Assembly: GCF_020085105.1 (NCBI RefSeq)
Contig: NC_058051.1
Coordinates: 26,524,955 to 26,588,954, forward strand
Length of the DNA stretch: 64,000 nucleotides
Reading direction: 5' to 3'
From: Siniperca chuatsi
Taxonomy: Eukaryota > Chordata > Actinopteri > Centrarchiformes > Sinipercidae
The translations under genes and the position numbers were made by a program. The notes beneath the pieces are model-generated. The model saw only the letters and a program-made list of their open reading frames with translations, searched no databases and had not been told where the DNA came from. Each line of letters opens with the position of its first letter. Within the stretch, counting starts at the first letter, position 1. Positions 49,661 through 62,995 of the stretch are shown here, in pieces.

Positions 49661-50394
49661 CAGGTTGTGGAAAATCCTCCTGCAGCATGACACTTGGTTT
49701 GTCTTTTTAGACAAAAAACTTGTATGTGAAAGGTGTCATAGTGACGAACCCACAGAGAATTATCCCCCGACAGTTCCCATCAGCTCCCTTCAGCTTTATA
49801 GTGTTTTCAGCAGTTAATGTCCCCCACCACACGTAAACGTATGTAATTCTTATCAATCACTAACAATATTGGGGGAGCAACAAATAAAATATTTGCTGAG
49901 CTGCATGGACATTTGTTATAATGAAACGTGCTTAAGGTAAGTTAAGGTACTTCAATTAGTGCAAATTCTTTATAATAATTATCTTTTATACTCATGATGC
50001 TTAAGGATCCCTATTCTAAGGCCGTGATCAAGCTGAGCAGCTATGTTTTTTTCTGATATGAAAAACTTTAAATCTTTAAATCATTCAATCCTGTCTGAAT
50101 CCATGCTGGGTCTGATCCTGTTGTTTGAAAAAGGAGGCAGGGAAAGCAAAATAAAGCATTGGTGTCGCTACATGCAGTTAGCCAAGCCTTCTTACTAAAC
50201 CAGCTCTGTGAAAACGGCCGAGTATATTGTCTTCCTCTGTCTTTGGATTGTTGTTAAATTATGATGTCAGGCTGATCAGGTCCAAGTTCTTTGACTCTGA
50301 GCTTCTCTTGCAATGTTCTTCTCTCAAAAGGAGATATTTTTAGTGACTTAAATGAATTTTCTGTCTCAATTCTAGCTAGTTTGTTAAATTACAC

Positions 50395-50765
50395 TCTGCA
50401 GCAGGTAGCTGTTTTTAACAACAAAAAGAAAACTCTAAAAACACTACCTCCACAGCACTAGAAGGCAGACAGACACAAATAGCAACTTGCTGGTGAACCT
50501 AGTGGAGCATTTAGCAGCTAAAGAGCCAGGTATTTCCTTCAGGAGTTGGTAGAGACCAAAAACAGAGCTAAAAGGAATCCAAAAACACAACTCCAAATGA
50601 ATGATAATGTTGCGCCGTAGCTGGTGGATGTGTAAATAGGCAACTGTTTGCTATTAAGTTTGCCATATCAACTTAAAAAGGTGAAAATATGTCAAGATGG
50701 TTGTTCACAGCTTGTTTCTGCTGCCCCCAAGTGGTCAATAGTTAGGCCTACAACTGAACAACTTG
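50395..50765 (+). repeat. Family B dispersed repeat
   Basis: Contains 'gcagcaggtagctgttttt', 'gtggagcatttagcagctaa', 'tcaggagttggtagagac', 'aatgaatgataatgttgc' and 'cccccaagtggtcaatag'. It is a longer copy than those at 22460 and 36321. Sequence from 50.8 to 52.6 kb has only a 21-base tandem duplication near 51518-51560. Confidence 0.75.
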
Positions 50766-52603
50766 ATGGATTACTGAAACAAACATTTATCAATGATTTA
50801 AAATTTTAAACTGGTAGACATGATGACTTATTAGAAAGTGATAAACATGTGGCCCTGTTTTAATGAACTACTACATTTGTGACTGCAGATATGTGGAGGA
50901 GGATTTTACACAACCTGGCAACCAAAAAGTTCTTCTTCTTAATGGCTGACCCAAAGCCATTTAAATGTGTGATTTAAAGGTATTAACCAAATCAAATTAC
51001 ATGAATTCTGCTAGAGTCAGAAACTGACATGATAGTTATTGCTACTCTGCTAAGCTAGGCTAGTTAGCTTTTAGCTAGTTTACCAAGTGTTACTATTTTT
51101 CTCCATTATGATTAGATTTATCTGCTAAATTATTTATGGGGTAAAATAAACTGAATTATTAAGATGCTGGAGCATCAAAACAGATGTTTCAATTACAAAA
51201 CACGGGCGGGGAAAAGTGGTTAAATATGCTTTAGCAAAGGTTAGCTGTGGCTATTTCGTCCAGCTAGCCTTAATTAGCCAAAGTGCACTCACTGCAGTTT
51301 GGTTTTTAGCTCTGTTTTGTTGTTCCTGCACATTTCATATCTATATCATGTCTATAATTTATATATGGTAAAACATGTCAGAGTGTCAGATCAATTTTGA
51401 CCAAATATGTAGCCTAGTTACTGTATTTTGGCTTTATAGGGCAGAACAGTCCTGCTAATAGAAATAATAACTCAGGTACAGCTAGTGTTGGTGTGTAATT
51501 CACGCTGCATTTCATTGACTGGCTGCCATCTCATTGACTGGCTGCCATCTCATTGATTTGTCACTGGGCTTTAAATTGAAAGAGAAAGATTTTAATCGAC
51601 ATTTATTTGTTTTTGCTTCTTCACGATTTGTTGTTTTGCTCAGCAACCCAATTATTGCCTAGAAGAATGCAAGAAACACTAACACAGATCAGATCACGTC
51701 TTTATACCTGCAGGACATTATCCTGATATACTTGTGCAAATTGAGTGCCATGACTACTTTTCTGTAGCCCATGCAAACTGAATGTGTCATATCTGCCTCT
51801 GAGTAATATTGTATTAATGGAGTCTGGGCGAGAATGGTGTCAAAAACAGACAGCAGCTATGTAAGTATTTTCAGCAATTTAGTTCTCAAATTGCAGCTGT
51901 CAAGAGCATTTGAGGCTTCCCTCAGTCATGCATGGGCCTTAAAAATGTTGTGTCTAATGTCTCTGTCAGTCTACATCTCTGCACCTTTACAGGTTCACTC
52001 AGCAATCTCTTGTGCAATTACACAAAAAGTCATAGGGGGATGCATTAGAAACCCTGCTCCAGCTTGACATTAATGCACCAACACACATCAAACCCACGCA
52101 TACACACACACCTCTCAGCATGGACAGGCAGCAGGAAAGAGACTGGTGTAGTTGAAGTGGAGACGGTGGGTTTTAATGACACAGTATCTCTCAGAACACT
52201 GTTCCCATAATTATGCTCTGTCTGACGTGGATCTGTCATTGGCATTGATTGTTTGTCCTGATGCCCACCTCCTTGGGGAGAAAAGTGTGTGAGTGTAGAA
52301 GGGAGGGAGGGGGGTGGATGTTTGGATCCCCTCGAGCTGGACAGGTTGCATTCAGGAGCCCATCGGAGACCCAAACTGGAGCCATTGGTGAGATTGGTAT
52401 CGTGTTAATGGCTCCACAGACTCCATGATACATAGCAGCAAAACCATAAGAGGCCCTGGAATGTGGAGCTCCCTTGAATCATTGTCATAATTAGGGACAA
52501 TTGCACACGCAGACCCAAGATCTATTGTACTCATTTGGAACCTGTTTTGTCTGACTTGTCTCATGCCTCACTACAGGGCTTGTGTCTGGGTGTTTGTGTA
52601 TGT

Positions 52604-53665
52604 TAAAGGAATAGTAATAGAACATTTTGGGAAATGCATTTATTTGCTTTTTTTGCTGACAATTAGATGAGAAGATTGATACCACTCTCACACCTGTGCG
52701 TTTAATATGAGGCTACTGCCGGGCGACAGTTACCTTAGCTTAACATAAAGACTGGAAACAGGTGGAAACACCTAGCCTAGCTCTGTCAACTTGGATTTTA
52801 GTATGGATTAAAGATTAAAAATTAACAAACAATTTTGAGAGAAATTCAAACAATTGTCGAGACAAATTCAACAAAATTGAGACACCTGCGCCTGCCGGAC
52901 ACCTCCTGTCACCTTACTTCTATTTGGTGGATAATCATGCTCTGCATTTGGAACTACAGTTCCCATAATGCTTTGTGGGACGTAAACAGCAAGCATAATG
53001 TCGCTATGGACTTATCGTGATTTTGTGTTTTTGTTATTACCTATTTTATTTTGTAATATTCTCCCTCACTCTTGTGTCTGGTAGTTTTGCTTCCTGCCTT
53101 TGATTGCTTTCATTGTTTTCACCTGTGCCTTGTTGTCTCCCCTACCTGAGTGTATTTATTCTGTGTTCTTCCTTTGTTCTGTGTCAGATTGTTGTTGTAT
53201 CTCTGTGAAGCACTCTGGTTTCGTGTGCCTGTGAGTTCTGGAGTCTTTGTTTTCTCTTGTACCTTACCTGTCTGTGGATTTTCGACACCTGCATGCACCT
53301 GTCTCTTTCAGCTCACGCAGTATCTTTGTCTCACATCTCTCCCTTCGTACCCCCCACTTCAACTCTCCCGTGTCCACCTGGGGAGGCCTGTCTCACAATT
53401 TGAAAACCTCTGGCTTAAACAAACAAGATATAACATGTTAATTAGTGAGCTTTAGATGTGCTGGTAGGCTGATTTTGTTACCTCTGGACAGAGCCAAGCT
53501 AGCTGTTTCCCCCTGTTTCCACTCTTTATGCTAAGCTACCCAGACTCCTGACTCCAAGTTATCTTAGTCATATTTATCATACAGACACTTGTGTGGTATC
53601 ACTTTTTGTTTAAATGTTGGCAAGAAGGCTAATACTTATTTCCCAAAATGTTAAACTAAAACTGT
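52604..53665. mobile_element. Family A MITE split by a 600-base insertion
   Basis: The left arm starts TTAAAGGAATAG at 52604 and runs to about 52812. The right arm resumes at about 53413 with 'ttaaacaaacaagatataac' and ends 'atttcccaaaatgttaaac'. The inserted part is described separately. Confidence 0.8.
52812..53412 (+). mobile_element. Unclassified insertion with LTR-like composition
   Basis: A CT-rich stretch with 'cacctgtgccttgttgtctc', 'gagtgtatttattctgtg' and 'cctttgttctgtgtcag' resembles the solo LTR or 5' UTR of fish retroelements. Neither TG...CA ends nor a primer-binding site could be shown. The only target-site hint is TTAAA on both sides. Confidence 0.4.
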
Positions 53666-54299
53666 TTATAATTCCTCAAGCCTCCTGTTACAGCAGTATG
53701 TTCCCATGCTTACTTATGCAACAGCAGCACTAAGCTCAGTTGTTGCAATACATGCCTCGCCGTATGACAAATGATTAGACCTTAAATAGCTCTATTGACA
53801 CTAATAAGGGAAATATCCCTCATTATCGTTCCCCCCCAGTGATAGCAGAGGATAGAGCGGGGGAGTACAGGTGAGGTGACTCAGGCATGGGGCTCCTGGG
53901 AATAAAAACAGCAGACCTGGTCTGGTCGTGGGCCAGTAGCTCATGTCTGAGGGTGTGGCGTGTCTGAGGTTGATGATGTGGATAAGATAAGTGACAAGGG
54001 TGAGTTCAGAGATTGAGCATGGAAGGCTGAGGGGCCCCAGAGTTATGAAGCAGGCGGTACATGATTGGAGTCACTGCTACTTGGGGGGGAAAAACCAATT
54101 ACTCCACAACTACTGCTCTAATGATGTATTTTGATCCTCTGAAAATGGGAAATTGACAGGTGCTATATTTCTTGATCTAACTAAAGCGTTTGATCTAGTC
54201 GACATTATCTTCTGTCTCGTATTTCTTTTTTCTAGGCATCTGGGTCCTTTGAAAAATGTCGTGCTGTCTGGCCTGTATGTATTGAAAACTTAAATATTA

Positions 54300-54635
54300 A
54301 GAGGTTTTAAAGGGACAGTTTGCAAGACCAAAAATACATATTTTTCCTTTTACCTGTAGTGTTATTTATCCATCTAGATTGTTGTGGTGTGAGTTACGGA
54401 GTTTTGGAGATGTCGGCCGGAGAGATGTCTGCCTTTCTTGAATATAATGGGACTATATGGCACTCGGCTTGTCTCAGAGCAATGTCTCTTTCCAGAAATC
54501 ATGACCCAGTTTCTCAAGATAATCCACAGACCTTGTTGTGAGCAGTTTCATGTAGGAACTATTTTCTTTACCGATAGACAGTTCTCTATTTCTATATTTG
54601 TAGATTGCTGTTTTTCCCTTACATTGTGAGATTTT
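54300..54635 (+). repeat. Dispersed MITE-like repeat
   Basis: It begins 'ttaaagggacagtttgcaag' and contains 'ttacctgtagtgttatttat', 'gagatgtctgcctttcttga' and 'gttgtgagcagtttcatgta'. I recall this teleost family from other fish genomes. Its far end is not clear. Confidence 0.65.
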
Positions 54636-54639
54636 GATT

Positions 54640-54895
54640 TCCTCTGCTGACTTGTGTGACTCGTGACTTTACCTGTCTACACTAATCATGTGACTACTTA
54701 CTTGTCCATACTGATCATGTGAATACTTGCCAACATATATAAGAAACAGCTCAAAGGCGACCATTTTGTATTTGCTCAGAAGAAGGTCTTAATGGCTGAG
54801 ATGCGTAGGCATGTGTTTAATTGTTACTATGACTAAATAGCCATGAGATATTAAAGGCTTTTTTAAAATCACTACCCTCTTGAGTGCCTCAGTTT
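54640..54895 (+). repeat. Repeat fragment with 'agaagaaggtcttaatggc'
   Basis: A pair of 'tgatcatgtga'-type units at about 54685 and 54712 leads to 'ccaacatatataagaaacag' and an 'agaagaaggtcttaatggc' motif, seen in some retroelement leader regions. Classification is open. Confidence 0.35.
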
Positions 54896-54899
54896 TCTT

Positions 54900-56760
54900 C
54901 AACATTTCTACCTTTGTATTATTATTGATTCTGAGCTTTCTTTAAATGCCAGAAGAAATTGATAATAATGTCTTTCGGAATAATCAAAACTAGTCTTATT
55001 TTATATTTCATATATAGTTACTTTTGCTTTTTTTTTTTTGCTGTTTTTTTTGTGTGTAAAAGCTCTTGAGCGAGCCTGAAACTCATTTTATGTAAATAAT
55101 TAGTTAAATAAATGAATGATTGAATGATTAAATATAAATTTGCAGAGGAACAAACTTCAAAAAAAGAGAGGAAATCATAACTCAAAAACGTATAAAACAG
55201 CAAAGAATTGTAATAGCTTGCACTGATCTAATTTCTGTGATTAACGGGAGTTTTTCATGTCATCCCTCTATAACCCTTTCTCTCCCTTTTTATCTATCCC
55301 ATCAAATGCTAGCATTCACTTGTTTTTGGCGTGTTAATGAACTGTAAACGTGGCCACACCTGCCTCGCTAACATCCACCGCAGTGCCATCCATTCCCCTT
55401 CAGTTCTGAGCAGTCCACTCTTGGGTGATGATGGTGTTTCTACCCTTGCAGGTTTGAGGGGGAAAATGCTTCATCCGAACCCCACGAACATCTGCCTTTT
55501 ACATTACTCAAATCAAGACTGTCAAGCGATTGTGTAGATCCTGGCGGACTGATCCAGTAGGCTCATAAATGCCCAGGCTTCTGCCATCCATTTGTTCATT
55601 TGTGATCTCATATATCACACTTGTCACTCCTGGGCAGCTATAATCTCCCAGAAGCTTTTAGTAGAAATCCAGCTGACAGTGTTATTTGAAATGCCCTGTG
55701 ATTATTCATTAGAGTTTACACATCTGTGGGAAGATCTCTAAAGATGAAGAAAAAAAATTACTTACGTTCTTACAAGGAAATAATAAGATATGTATTTTAA
55801 CTGCGTCTTTCACTTTTTTTCCCCTTGCTGCTAGGACTGTTGCTCATCTGTATTGCCTAAAAAGCTGGTGTATTACCACCTTAAGACGCAGGGATATAAT
55901 GAGATGGCTTGTGGGATGAGACGTTCAGTATGAAAGGATAAACACAAAACACCAGTGTACTTTCACACAGTTCACAGACTGCAAACTATAATCTTCCAAA
56001 TCCTGTCAAAATCCAAGGGATGTATGTTTCACTAGGAAATATACACACTTACTGTATGTACCTTCTTTCTCCCACTGTTATGTGATTGCACCCATAGATG
56101 AAGAAGAAATCATTTGAATGCGATAGAGCATTTCTAGATGTTTTGGCAGGCCAATAAAACCGTGAAAAAAAAAAAAGAGTAATATTTGTGGACGTAACTC
56201 TTATGCCTTGAGACAGGTTTACAATCTCGTGCTGGCAGGATGGATTCCTGAAATAAACTTTCCAGACCCAGGGAGTGAAAACAACTCCCTTTCTTTTGTG
56301 AGGGAGACGAAGCTCGGCCCGATATTCATCAGTGGGGATAACCTCTGACCCCAGAATCATATGACGCTGAGTGCTGGAGATCCCGGTGCAGCCAGACAGT
56401 CTGTCTGAGACACCATCTCTCTTTCTCTCCCCGACACTTTTTCTCCCTCTCTGTCTCCCTGTCTCCCACTTTTTCCTCTTTCCTCACCTTTCTTGCTATC
56501 TTAGGGACTGTATGAAAATTGTTAGGTTGTGGAGGGGTGCTGAAACTTATGTTTAGCTTTTTAAAAAAGCAAGGCCCTCCACAGAGTTATTAATTTTTTT
56601 TTATGTGGAAGACACCCCTCCCCCAACATGTCAAAATAATGCAGTATTGAATTTGTTCAACTCATTTCATCATTAATATCTAAAAGAGGCTAAGCACAAA
56701 GAAATTAAGAGGGTGTACACCAGTTTAAACCACAATGTCATAGTGATATTGTCTCAATGT
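54900..56760. other. Gene-free stretch with possible conserved non-coding DNA
   Basis: No repeat family or gene was recognised. 55540-55760 is unique and balanced in composition ('ctcctgggcagctataatct', 'ccctgtgattattcattag') and looks like fish regulatory DNA. This is an impression and has not been tested. Confidence 0.3.
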
Positions 56761-56766
56761 CTTGAC

Positions 56767-56787
56767 AAAAAAAAAAAAAAAAAAAAA
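56767..56787. repeat. Poly-A tract
   Basis: A run of 21 A in the distal gene-free region. Confidence 0.85.
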
Positions 56788-57209
56788 GACAAATCAAGAC
56801 AAATTTGAATCATAAATTGAAACCATTCGTGAGCATACAAAAAACATCTCCCATGAAAACTGAGTGGCATTGCAGGTACTTAGATCATCGTATCTTGGTT
56901 TCTTCCAAATGCACAACATTCACCAACACTCTAAAGTAATTTTTCCAACTCAACATCTGTAATCTGGGCTGTCTAACAGCTTCTACACTGTTCGAACCTC
57001 CTCTCTCGACCGTAGACTTGCCTCTTCTGTCGAGCCGTGACTTAACCCGTGATGGTCTAGGGCTTATGGGAAACGTTTTGTTAAAGGCTGCGAAGAACAT
57101 AAATATTGAATAAACAACAATATCAAAAAAGATTTTTAAAAATTTTATCTGAACATCTGGAGTAAACCACACGACGTACTGTTAAGAAAGGTTAAGTTCC
57201 AGCGCTGGA

Positions 57210-57300
57210 TTTGTAAGTATTTGCGTTGTTACAAATGTCAATGGGATTTTGAATGAGGTTTTCTTACTTCTGGAACAGAATGCGTAAGTTCCAGTTTCAT
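57210..57300 (-). repeat. Dispersed repeat shared with the 43.6-kb MITE insertion
   Basis: Its reverse complement carries 'agtaagaaaacctcattcaa' and 'aaatcccattgacatttgta'. Both are found in order at 43888-43970. Confidence 0.7.
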
Positions 57301-57689
57301 TTTGGTTCTCTAAAGCAAAGTGCACCTTTATGGTCCATTACGCACACTAAAGCCATCATTTATAACAATTTTATCCTTTTTATTTATTTATTTATTGCAA
57401 TAAATCTTGAAAGGGAAGGCTAAAATAAAATATAAACTGGGGTGAGAACAGAAAAAGCCCTCCCTTGCTCTCCCCAAAAATTAGACCTCCCTTTAGCAAA
57501 AAGAAAACTTACCTAACCCTTCCCCTTTTCTGACCCCCATTGCCCCCCTAATAATGTGCGTACAGTCCCTTACTCTGCCTCCATTTGAAATATTACTGAC
57601 ATGCATCCCTATGTCTTGTAACACCATATAAACTTGTTTTCATAAGCTGAGGATAATTAGAAATCTCAGAGAAATATCAGTGTCTCTAA

Positions 57690-58300
57690 CAGCCTGTCTA
57701 TAACAGCCCCCCACTACCCTCAGATACCAGCATGCAGACAAGACGGTGGGCTCTCACCGCTCCAAACAATTACCATTAGGTAGGCCATGACAGAGCTTTT
57801 CCACACCGTGCAACAGACTGAAACAGCTGCTGACAAGCCCATCTCTCCTGAGCCCTGCTCCAGTCTGCCGCGATGCTCTGATTGTGACACTGGTTTTCAG
57901 ATAAAGTACTCTCAGGACATACCTCAAGATGATGGCCTGATAAACAAATACCTACTGTAATGGGCTTCCTACAACATTTGATTTAATTTAACTGAGGTTC
58001 AGGAACTGCTAAATTGTTTCCATCTTGCAGCACCATACTGTAGCTAATTGTAGCCGCTTATCAGCGCGATCACCGGTTGTAACCTTAACATGATGCAATG
58101 GATGTCATGGTTGATGTATTGGAGGGTTTTTATATGAGTCGTGCGATAATTACAGAGCAGCTATGGATAAATCTCAGGGTAGGATGCATTCATACTTTCA
58201 CTAATCCAGACATGGAGCCACTAAACATGTAATTACCTTATAAAAGAAGTATGCCCCATTTAAATGCACTCAAATCATTCGACAAAATGTAAGGGCAGAT
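57690..58300. other. Unique gene-free stretch
   Basis: No repeat family was recognised. It has homeodomain-style words such as 'caattaccattaggtagg'. It may hold regulatory DNA, but it has no open frame with a known domain. Confidence 0.25.
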
Positions 58301-59149
58301 AATGTGGTGATTTTCACAAAGATAAGTGAGATCTGGTGTTTATGCACTAATCAGTGTTGGAGCATGTTGCGCAGAGCCTACATAATGAACTCGAGCAATT
58401 TAGACTGTAATTTAATGTTCTTGTCTGCAGACTATTACCTCATTTTTATTGCTCTGGTGTTAACAGTAAATAAAATATACGTCCTCATGATGTATGGTGG
58501 CAAAACATGCCGGTTTGTTTTGATGAAAATGGGGCTTACAGGTGGGTTGCAAGTGGCTGCGTCAAGTTGCTGCCCACCCCCACTCTCCACCTCCCTCTGC
58601 TTACAGGAAGAGGAGGCCAAGCCCCATGCACACATTTCTGTTCACTTCATAATTTGGCAACTGTAATGTTTGAGGCATTTCACTCAAGTGAGTCATGGTT
58701 AGAGTGGAGCCCTGTGCCAAAGAGGTGTTGGGTTTGAGTGCCGCGGTGTTCAGCATGAGGGGAAGAGCATGAGATGACATGTTTTGCTGGTATAGAGGAT
58801 ATGGGAGATACTCCTGTAATGAGTGCTTTGTGAGATAATGGTATGCACAAACCCGCCTCCTGCTATGTTTCCTCACTCAGTTCCAGAGGCAGAAACAGCA
58901 ACAAGAACAATGCCGAAACATGTCATGTAGACAAGCTCGGGACGCACACGCATGTGGTGCTTGAAGAGTTGTTGGCGGAGTGTGTAGGCAGTATAATCTG
59001 ATTTTTACATGGCACACGATTGTGTGTTGCATTGCATTGAAAACTGCAAGTACTCCTGACAGCTGTGGAACTCTGTTGCACCTGATTAAAAACACTGAAA
59101 CATTTTTTGCTTGCTGTAATTATTCTACTTTATTATACTATTTCACTGA

Positions 59150-59410
59150 AATTAGCTGCCTGCTGCGGCCGAAAACGACAATCTGAGAGCGCTGAGAGTG
59201 AACCAAAACAGAAAAGTTGTGGGCCGGACAGCTAAACAATGAGCTGAAAGACGCTATAAAGCTCTGTAAAGCCGAGGGGCGCTGCATATTATGGTGTTAA
59301 TTCTTTGTAGGTTCATCATTACGATACCTTTCACATTGCCACATTGTTTTAACATAGTCATTTGATACATTGTTATTATAAAAAATAAAGATTATAGCTG
59401 CTTTAAGATA
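59150..59410 (-). repeat. Family B dispersed repeat, inverted copy
   Basis: Its right end 'ttatagctgctttaag' and left part 'agcgctgagagtgaaccaaa' are the reverse complement of words in 22460-22570. The following 59.4-60.8 kb is unique-looking without a recognised gene. Confidence 0.7.
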
Positions 59411-60853
59411 AACTTTGGAATATATTTTTGCACAGAACGAGGACTATGGATTTTGTTCCCCATCCCTTCCGTTGGAAGCATGTTAGGAAGCGATCTTTTA
59501 ATGTCCAGTATGAACAGGAGGAATGATTACAGCAAGCAAAAAGACATATCCTTGAAACCGCTTGATGTAATACAGTGCTGGAACCTCTTGCCTGGCCGTG
59601 ACGGAGAACTTGTACTGTTTGTGGATGCTCAGACATGCTTGTGTGTGTAACATCATGCTGCAGCACAGCAGAGGGCAACGTCTAGACCGAGGAGCAGTAT
59701 GGCTAACAGCTGCGTGCTCCTGTCCAGGGACAACTGGCTGTGACGGCATTTCCTTCGATATTCTCTCACATACTGTGTCTTTATTTCCAGCGGTCAAGCT
59801 CCCATGCAGCGCCCACCATGGATAAATGCAGCTTTTGTCAAGAGTTTTACCCCTCTGAGCAGCTGTCCACAGCCCCTCAGGCACTCTTCTGCTCAGCAAC
59901 CCAAGCAAGTGCATGTCGGCTGTCAGGGCAGCGAGAAATGAACATTCAAGTTGAGAGACAGTTTTCATTATAGAGCGCAGCCAACTTTAGATATCATGTT
60001 GAAAAAATATTTTTCTCAAGAAGCCCCCTGTATGCAACGAATTAAAACTAGACACACCTGTGTACTGTGCGTACCTGATGTGTGTACTTAATGCATACCT
60101 CATTGAAATCTGGTTTGGATACACCTAACACCTCAAACCATTTCACAATTCCTGGTAGTTGTGTGACTCACTGATGCTCTGTGGATGTTCCCAAAAGTTG
60201 GTTTGTAGTCACACTAAGCCGTTAGCTTTCCAAGATTATGTGGCCAACAACGCAAACACCGAGATCCAGCACTGCTGTGACCTTAAGTAGAATTAACTTG
60301 CGTGGAAATTTCATTTCACTGCAAATTCTTGCAATAAAAAGAAGAAAAGAGCTGGTAATAGGCTACAAAGGTAGACAAAAACTTAGGATGCAGAAAAACA
60401 TGGCTCTCAGCGGTTGATTAAATACAGGAGATGAAAGTTTGAAGCCAGGCAGAGCAAGTGTGTCACTAATAAGGCCTTGACTATTACCTGGACTGACAGC
60501 CAGAGAATGGGAGGAGAAGGGCTGGCTCCACACTGCTCAGTCAGCCAGAAAGCCCCCAAACGGCAGGGCTAACGCAGGTCAAGTGATTTGGCGCCTTGGG
60601 TGTATTAAAGCTATTTACAAGGGACTAAAGGATTTACGTTGCTTCAGCCATTCGGTCTGCGCTTTTATACGACCTGGCACTGTGCTGCTAAGTTTTCTCT
60701 CAATCAATACGAAAGGGTAATAAAGAATGTTGCCTTTGCGGGTGTTTGGCTTTTTGTTTAGTTGCAGAGCAAAGAGGTTTTTATGGGTGGCTCCTGACGC
60801 CTGGTGTGAAGACAAACACATGAAATTACATGAGATCCTCTGCACTTTGTCAT

Positions 60854-60894
<41 letters not shown>
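60854..60894. repeat. (AC)n microsatellite
   Basis: A perfect AC run of about 20 units, followed by imperfect CA-rich sequence to 60930. Confidence 0.95.
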
Positions 60895-60898
<4 letters not shown>

Positions 60899-60990
60899 CA
60901 CATACACATGCATGCAGATGCACACACATTCATAATCATATTGAAAGTATGAAAGCTGCCACACTTGAGGTTTGGAGCTTTTTGAAATGT

Positions 60991-61396
60991 AGGGTAACAC
61001 TTTACTTTAACCCCACTTTTTAGCAGTTTTAAGCAGTGTATAAGCATTTAATAAATGCTTTATAACACACTATAATGTAATTGTAAGCAGATATACAGAC
61101 ATTTTTAAGTGTTTATTAATGTATTTGTCAACGTCTATAACTCGTCTTGTGAGCACCCATAAGTGGAGGCTGGTGCATAAACAGATAATGAATGACAATC
61201 AAGTAAAACACAGTTGTAACAGTATAAAATATGTTTTCATAGGAGAAGTTATAATTGTTGACAAATAATATACATTAATAAACATTTAATGTCCTTCTAA
61301 GTGCTTACAACTACATTATAGTGTATACTAAACCATTTATTAAATGTTTATATACTGCTTAAAAATGTTAAACAGGCGGTGTTAAAGTAAATTTAA
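60991..61396. mobile_element. Fold-back MITE ('gggtaacactttactttaa')
   Basis: The left arm 'agggtaacactttactttaa' with 'gcagtgtataagcattta' is mirrored by 'aaatgtttatatactgctta' and 'ggtgttaaagtaaattta' on the right. The 400-base palindromic layout has no coding content. Confidence 0.75.
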
Positions 61397-62227
61397 CTAT
61401 ATGTAACATTGTGTGATGACCAAAACTAACATCAGTTTCTTCATATATCTCATGATCTCTGAGAATGTATTATTTAAAAGAATAATTTTTATTGAAGTTG
61501 ATATTTCACCCCTAATGTTCTTAGGAGACCCCAGGTCCACTTTAACAGCTAAAAACATAGTGAACAGTTTTATCAGCTCAATACTTCATGACTTCTAATT
61601 TTATGAGAATTGCTTATAAACATAATTCTGAACTGATGACATATTTCAGAAGATCGCAACAGAAAATGACTTTTGTTTGGGGCAGCTGTAAAACACGGTT
61701 AAATACATTGGATTTTCATTTGCTCCATATCTGTGATTGGCGTTGACAATACTTTTTACGCAGCACTGCCCCTCCCAAATCCCCAAATCTATCTGTATTT
61801 CCGTTATTGTAGTTTTACAACTGTTTGATCATAAGGGGTCTGACAGGGCGTTCAACCTCTCTATATATTTGTGATATTCCACTTTGTCTATTTATATAAA
61901 CAGTTTTTGATGGTTATGAATATTTGACCCACTATGTACATTATGTCTTGACTCTCGCTGCCCCCTAGTGTCTCACCAACCACCTTATTGACTAAATGAA
62001 ATGAATGTTTGATATTGTTATTGTATCTTTTGTGACCTATTGCTTAGAAGTTTGAGCAAGACTCATTTAAATTATACTTTCATGTCTAGTCATATTTATA
62101 GCTGTTTTTTTTAAATGTCACTGGTCATCTAGCTCTTTATATCCTTTGTTTCCTTCCCGTTGGTATTCCAACCTGTAGTTGGTCCAAACATCGCTATAAC
62201 CACTATAATTTAGAGGGAAATATTGTA

Positions 62228-62890
62228 CATTTTACTTCACTACATTTATTTTACAGCTATAGTTTCTAGTTACTTTTCAGATTAATATTTTACATACAGT
62301 ACATCTGTGTGAGGTTGGTCTCCTTGTCATGTTTCGGTTGTCTAGGAGTTGTTTGCACTTCCACCAAAGAGACATTTCCCCTCGAAACCTCTCAGATGGT
62401 TTCATTTAAATAACTATTTTAGACCCAAAGAGGTAAAATCATTCAATATTTCACAAAAAAAAGCAAAGATTAGAGAAAAGTCCCAAAAATGACTACAGAG
62501 TTTTGTAGCAGAACTTTGTTTTTAATTCTTTTCTCTCCCATTAATCTCACGACCCCCCAGATTTATCTTGTGACCCTTTGGAGGGGTCCGACCCCTATGT
62601 TGGGAACCACTGCTCTAATCTACCTAACTGTATCTAAAGTATTTTAAACTAGCTCCACCTCAACCACTTGCAACAGTACAATGCTGCTTACACGTTGATG
62701 AATCCGCATTAACAATCTCTTATGTAAAATATAACAAATATGCCAGTCAAGGGCCATTTTTCTGTAGAACCAATACTTTTACTTTTGATACTTTAAGTAC
62801 ATTTAGGTGATGATAATTCTGCACTTTTACTTACATATTTTTACATAGTTTTATTGATATTAAGTAAATGATCTGAGTACCACCACTGTT
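62228..62890 (+). repeat. Composite repeat, sense copy matching 1-480
   Basis: AAGTAC-type repeat words at each end enclose a module ending 'gttgggaaccactgctctaa' (62598-62617). The same nesting occurs, inverted, at the start of the window. Confidence 0.7.
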
Positions 62891-62995
62891 CACCCTTAGC
62901 TTTTTCACATAAAGATATATGCTGCCATCTTGTGGATAACTTGCAAAGTAACCATGCACAGAAGTGACAACTGCTTGTCACAGGACGTTTCTGTC

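Noticed and set aside
56885-57172. A 95-codon minus-strand frame next to a repeat
   Set aside because: It runs up to a dispersed repeat and shows no protein family.
58304-58666. A 120-codon plus-strand frame
   Set aside because: No recognisable family or flanking exons, and the composition is like that of the surrounding non-coding DNA.
59498-59968. A 156-codon minus-strand frame, the longest in the distal region
   Set aside because: No signal peptide, domain or splice-compatible neighbours were seen. The overlapping frames on both strands look equally random.
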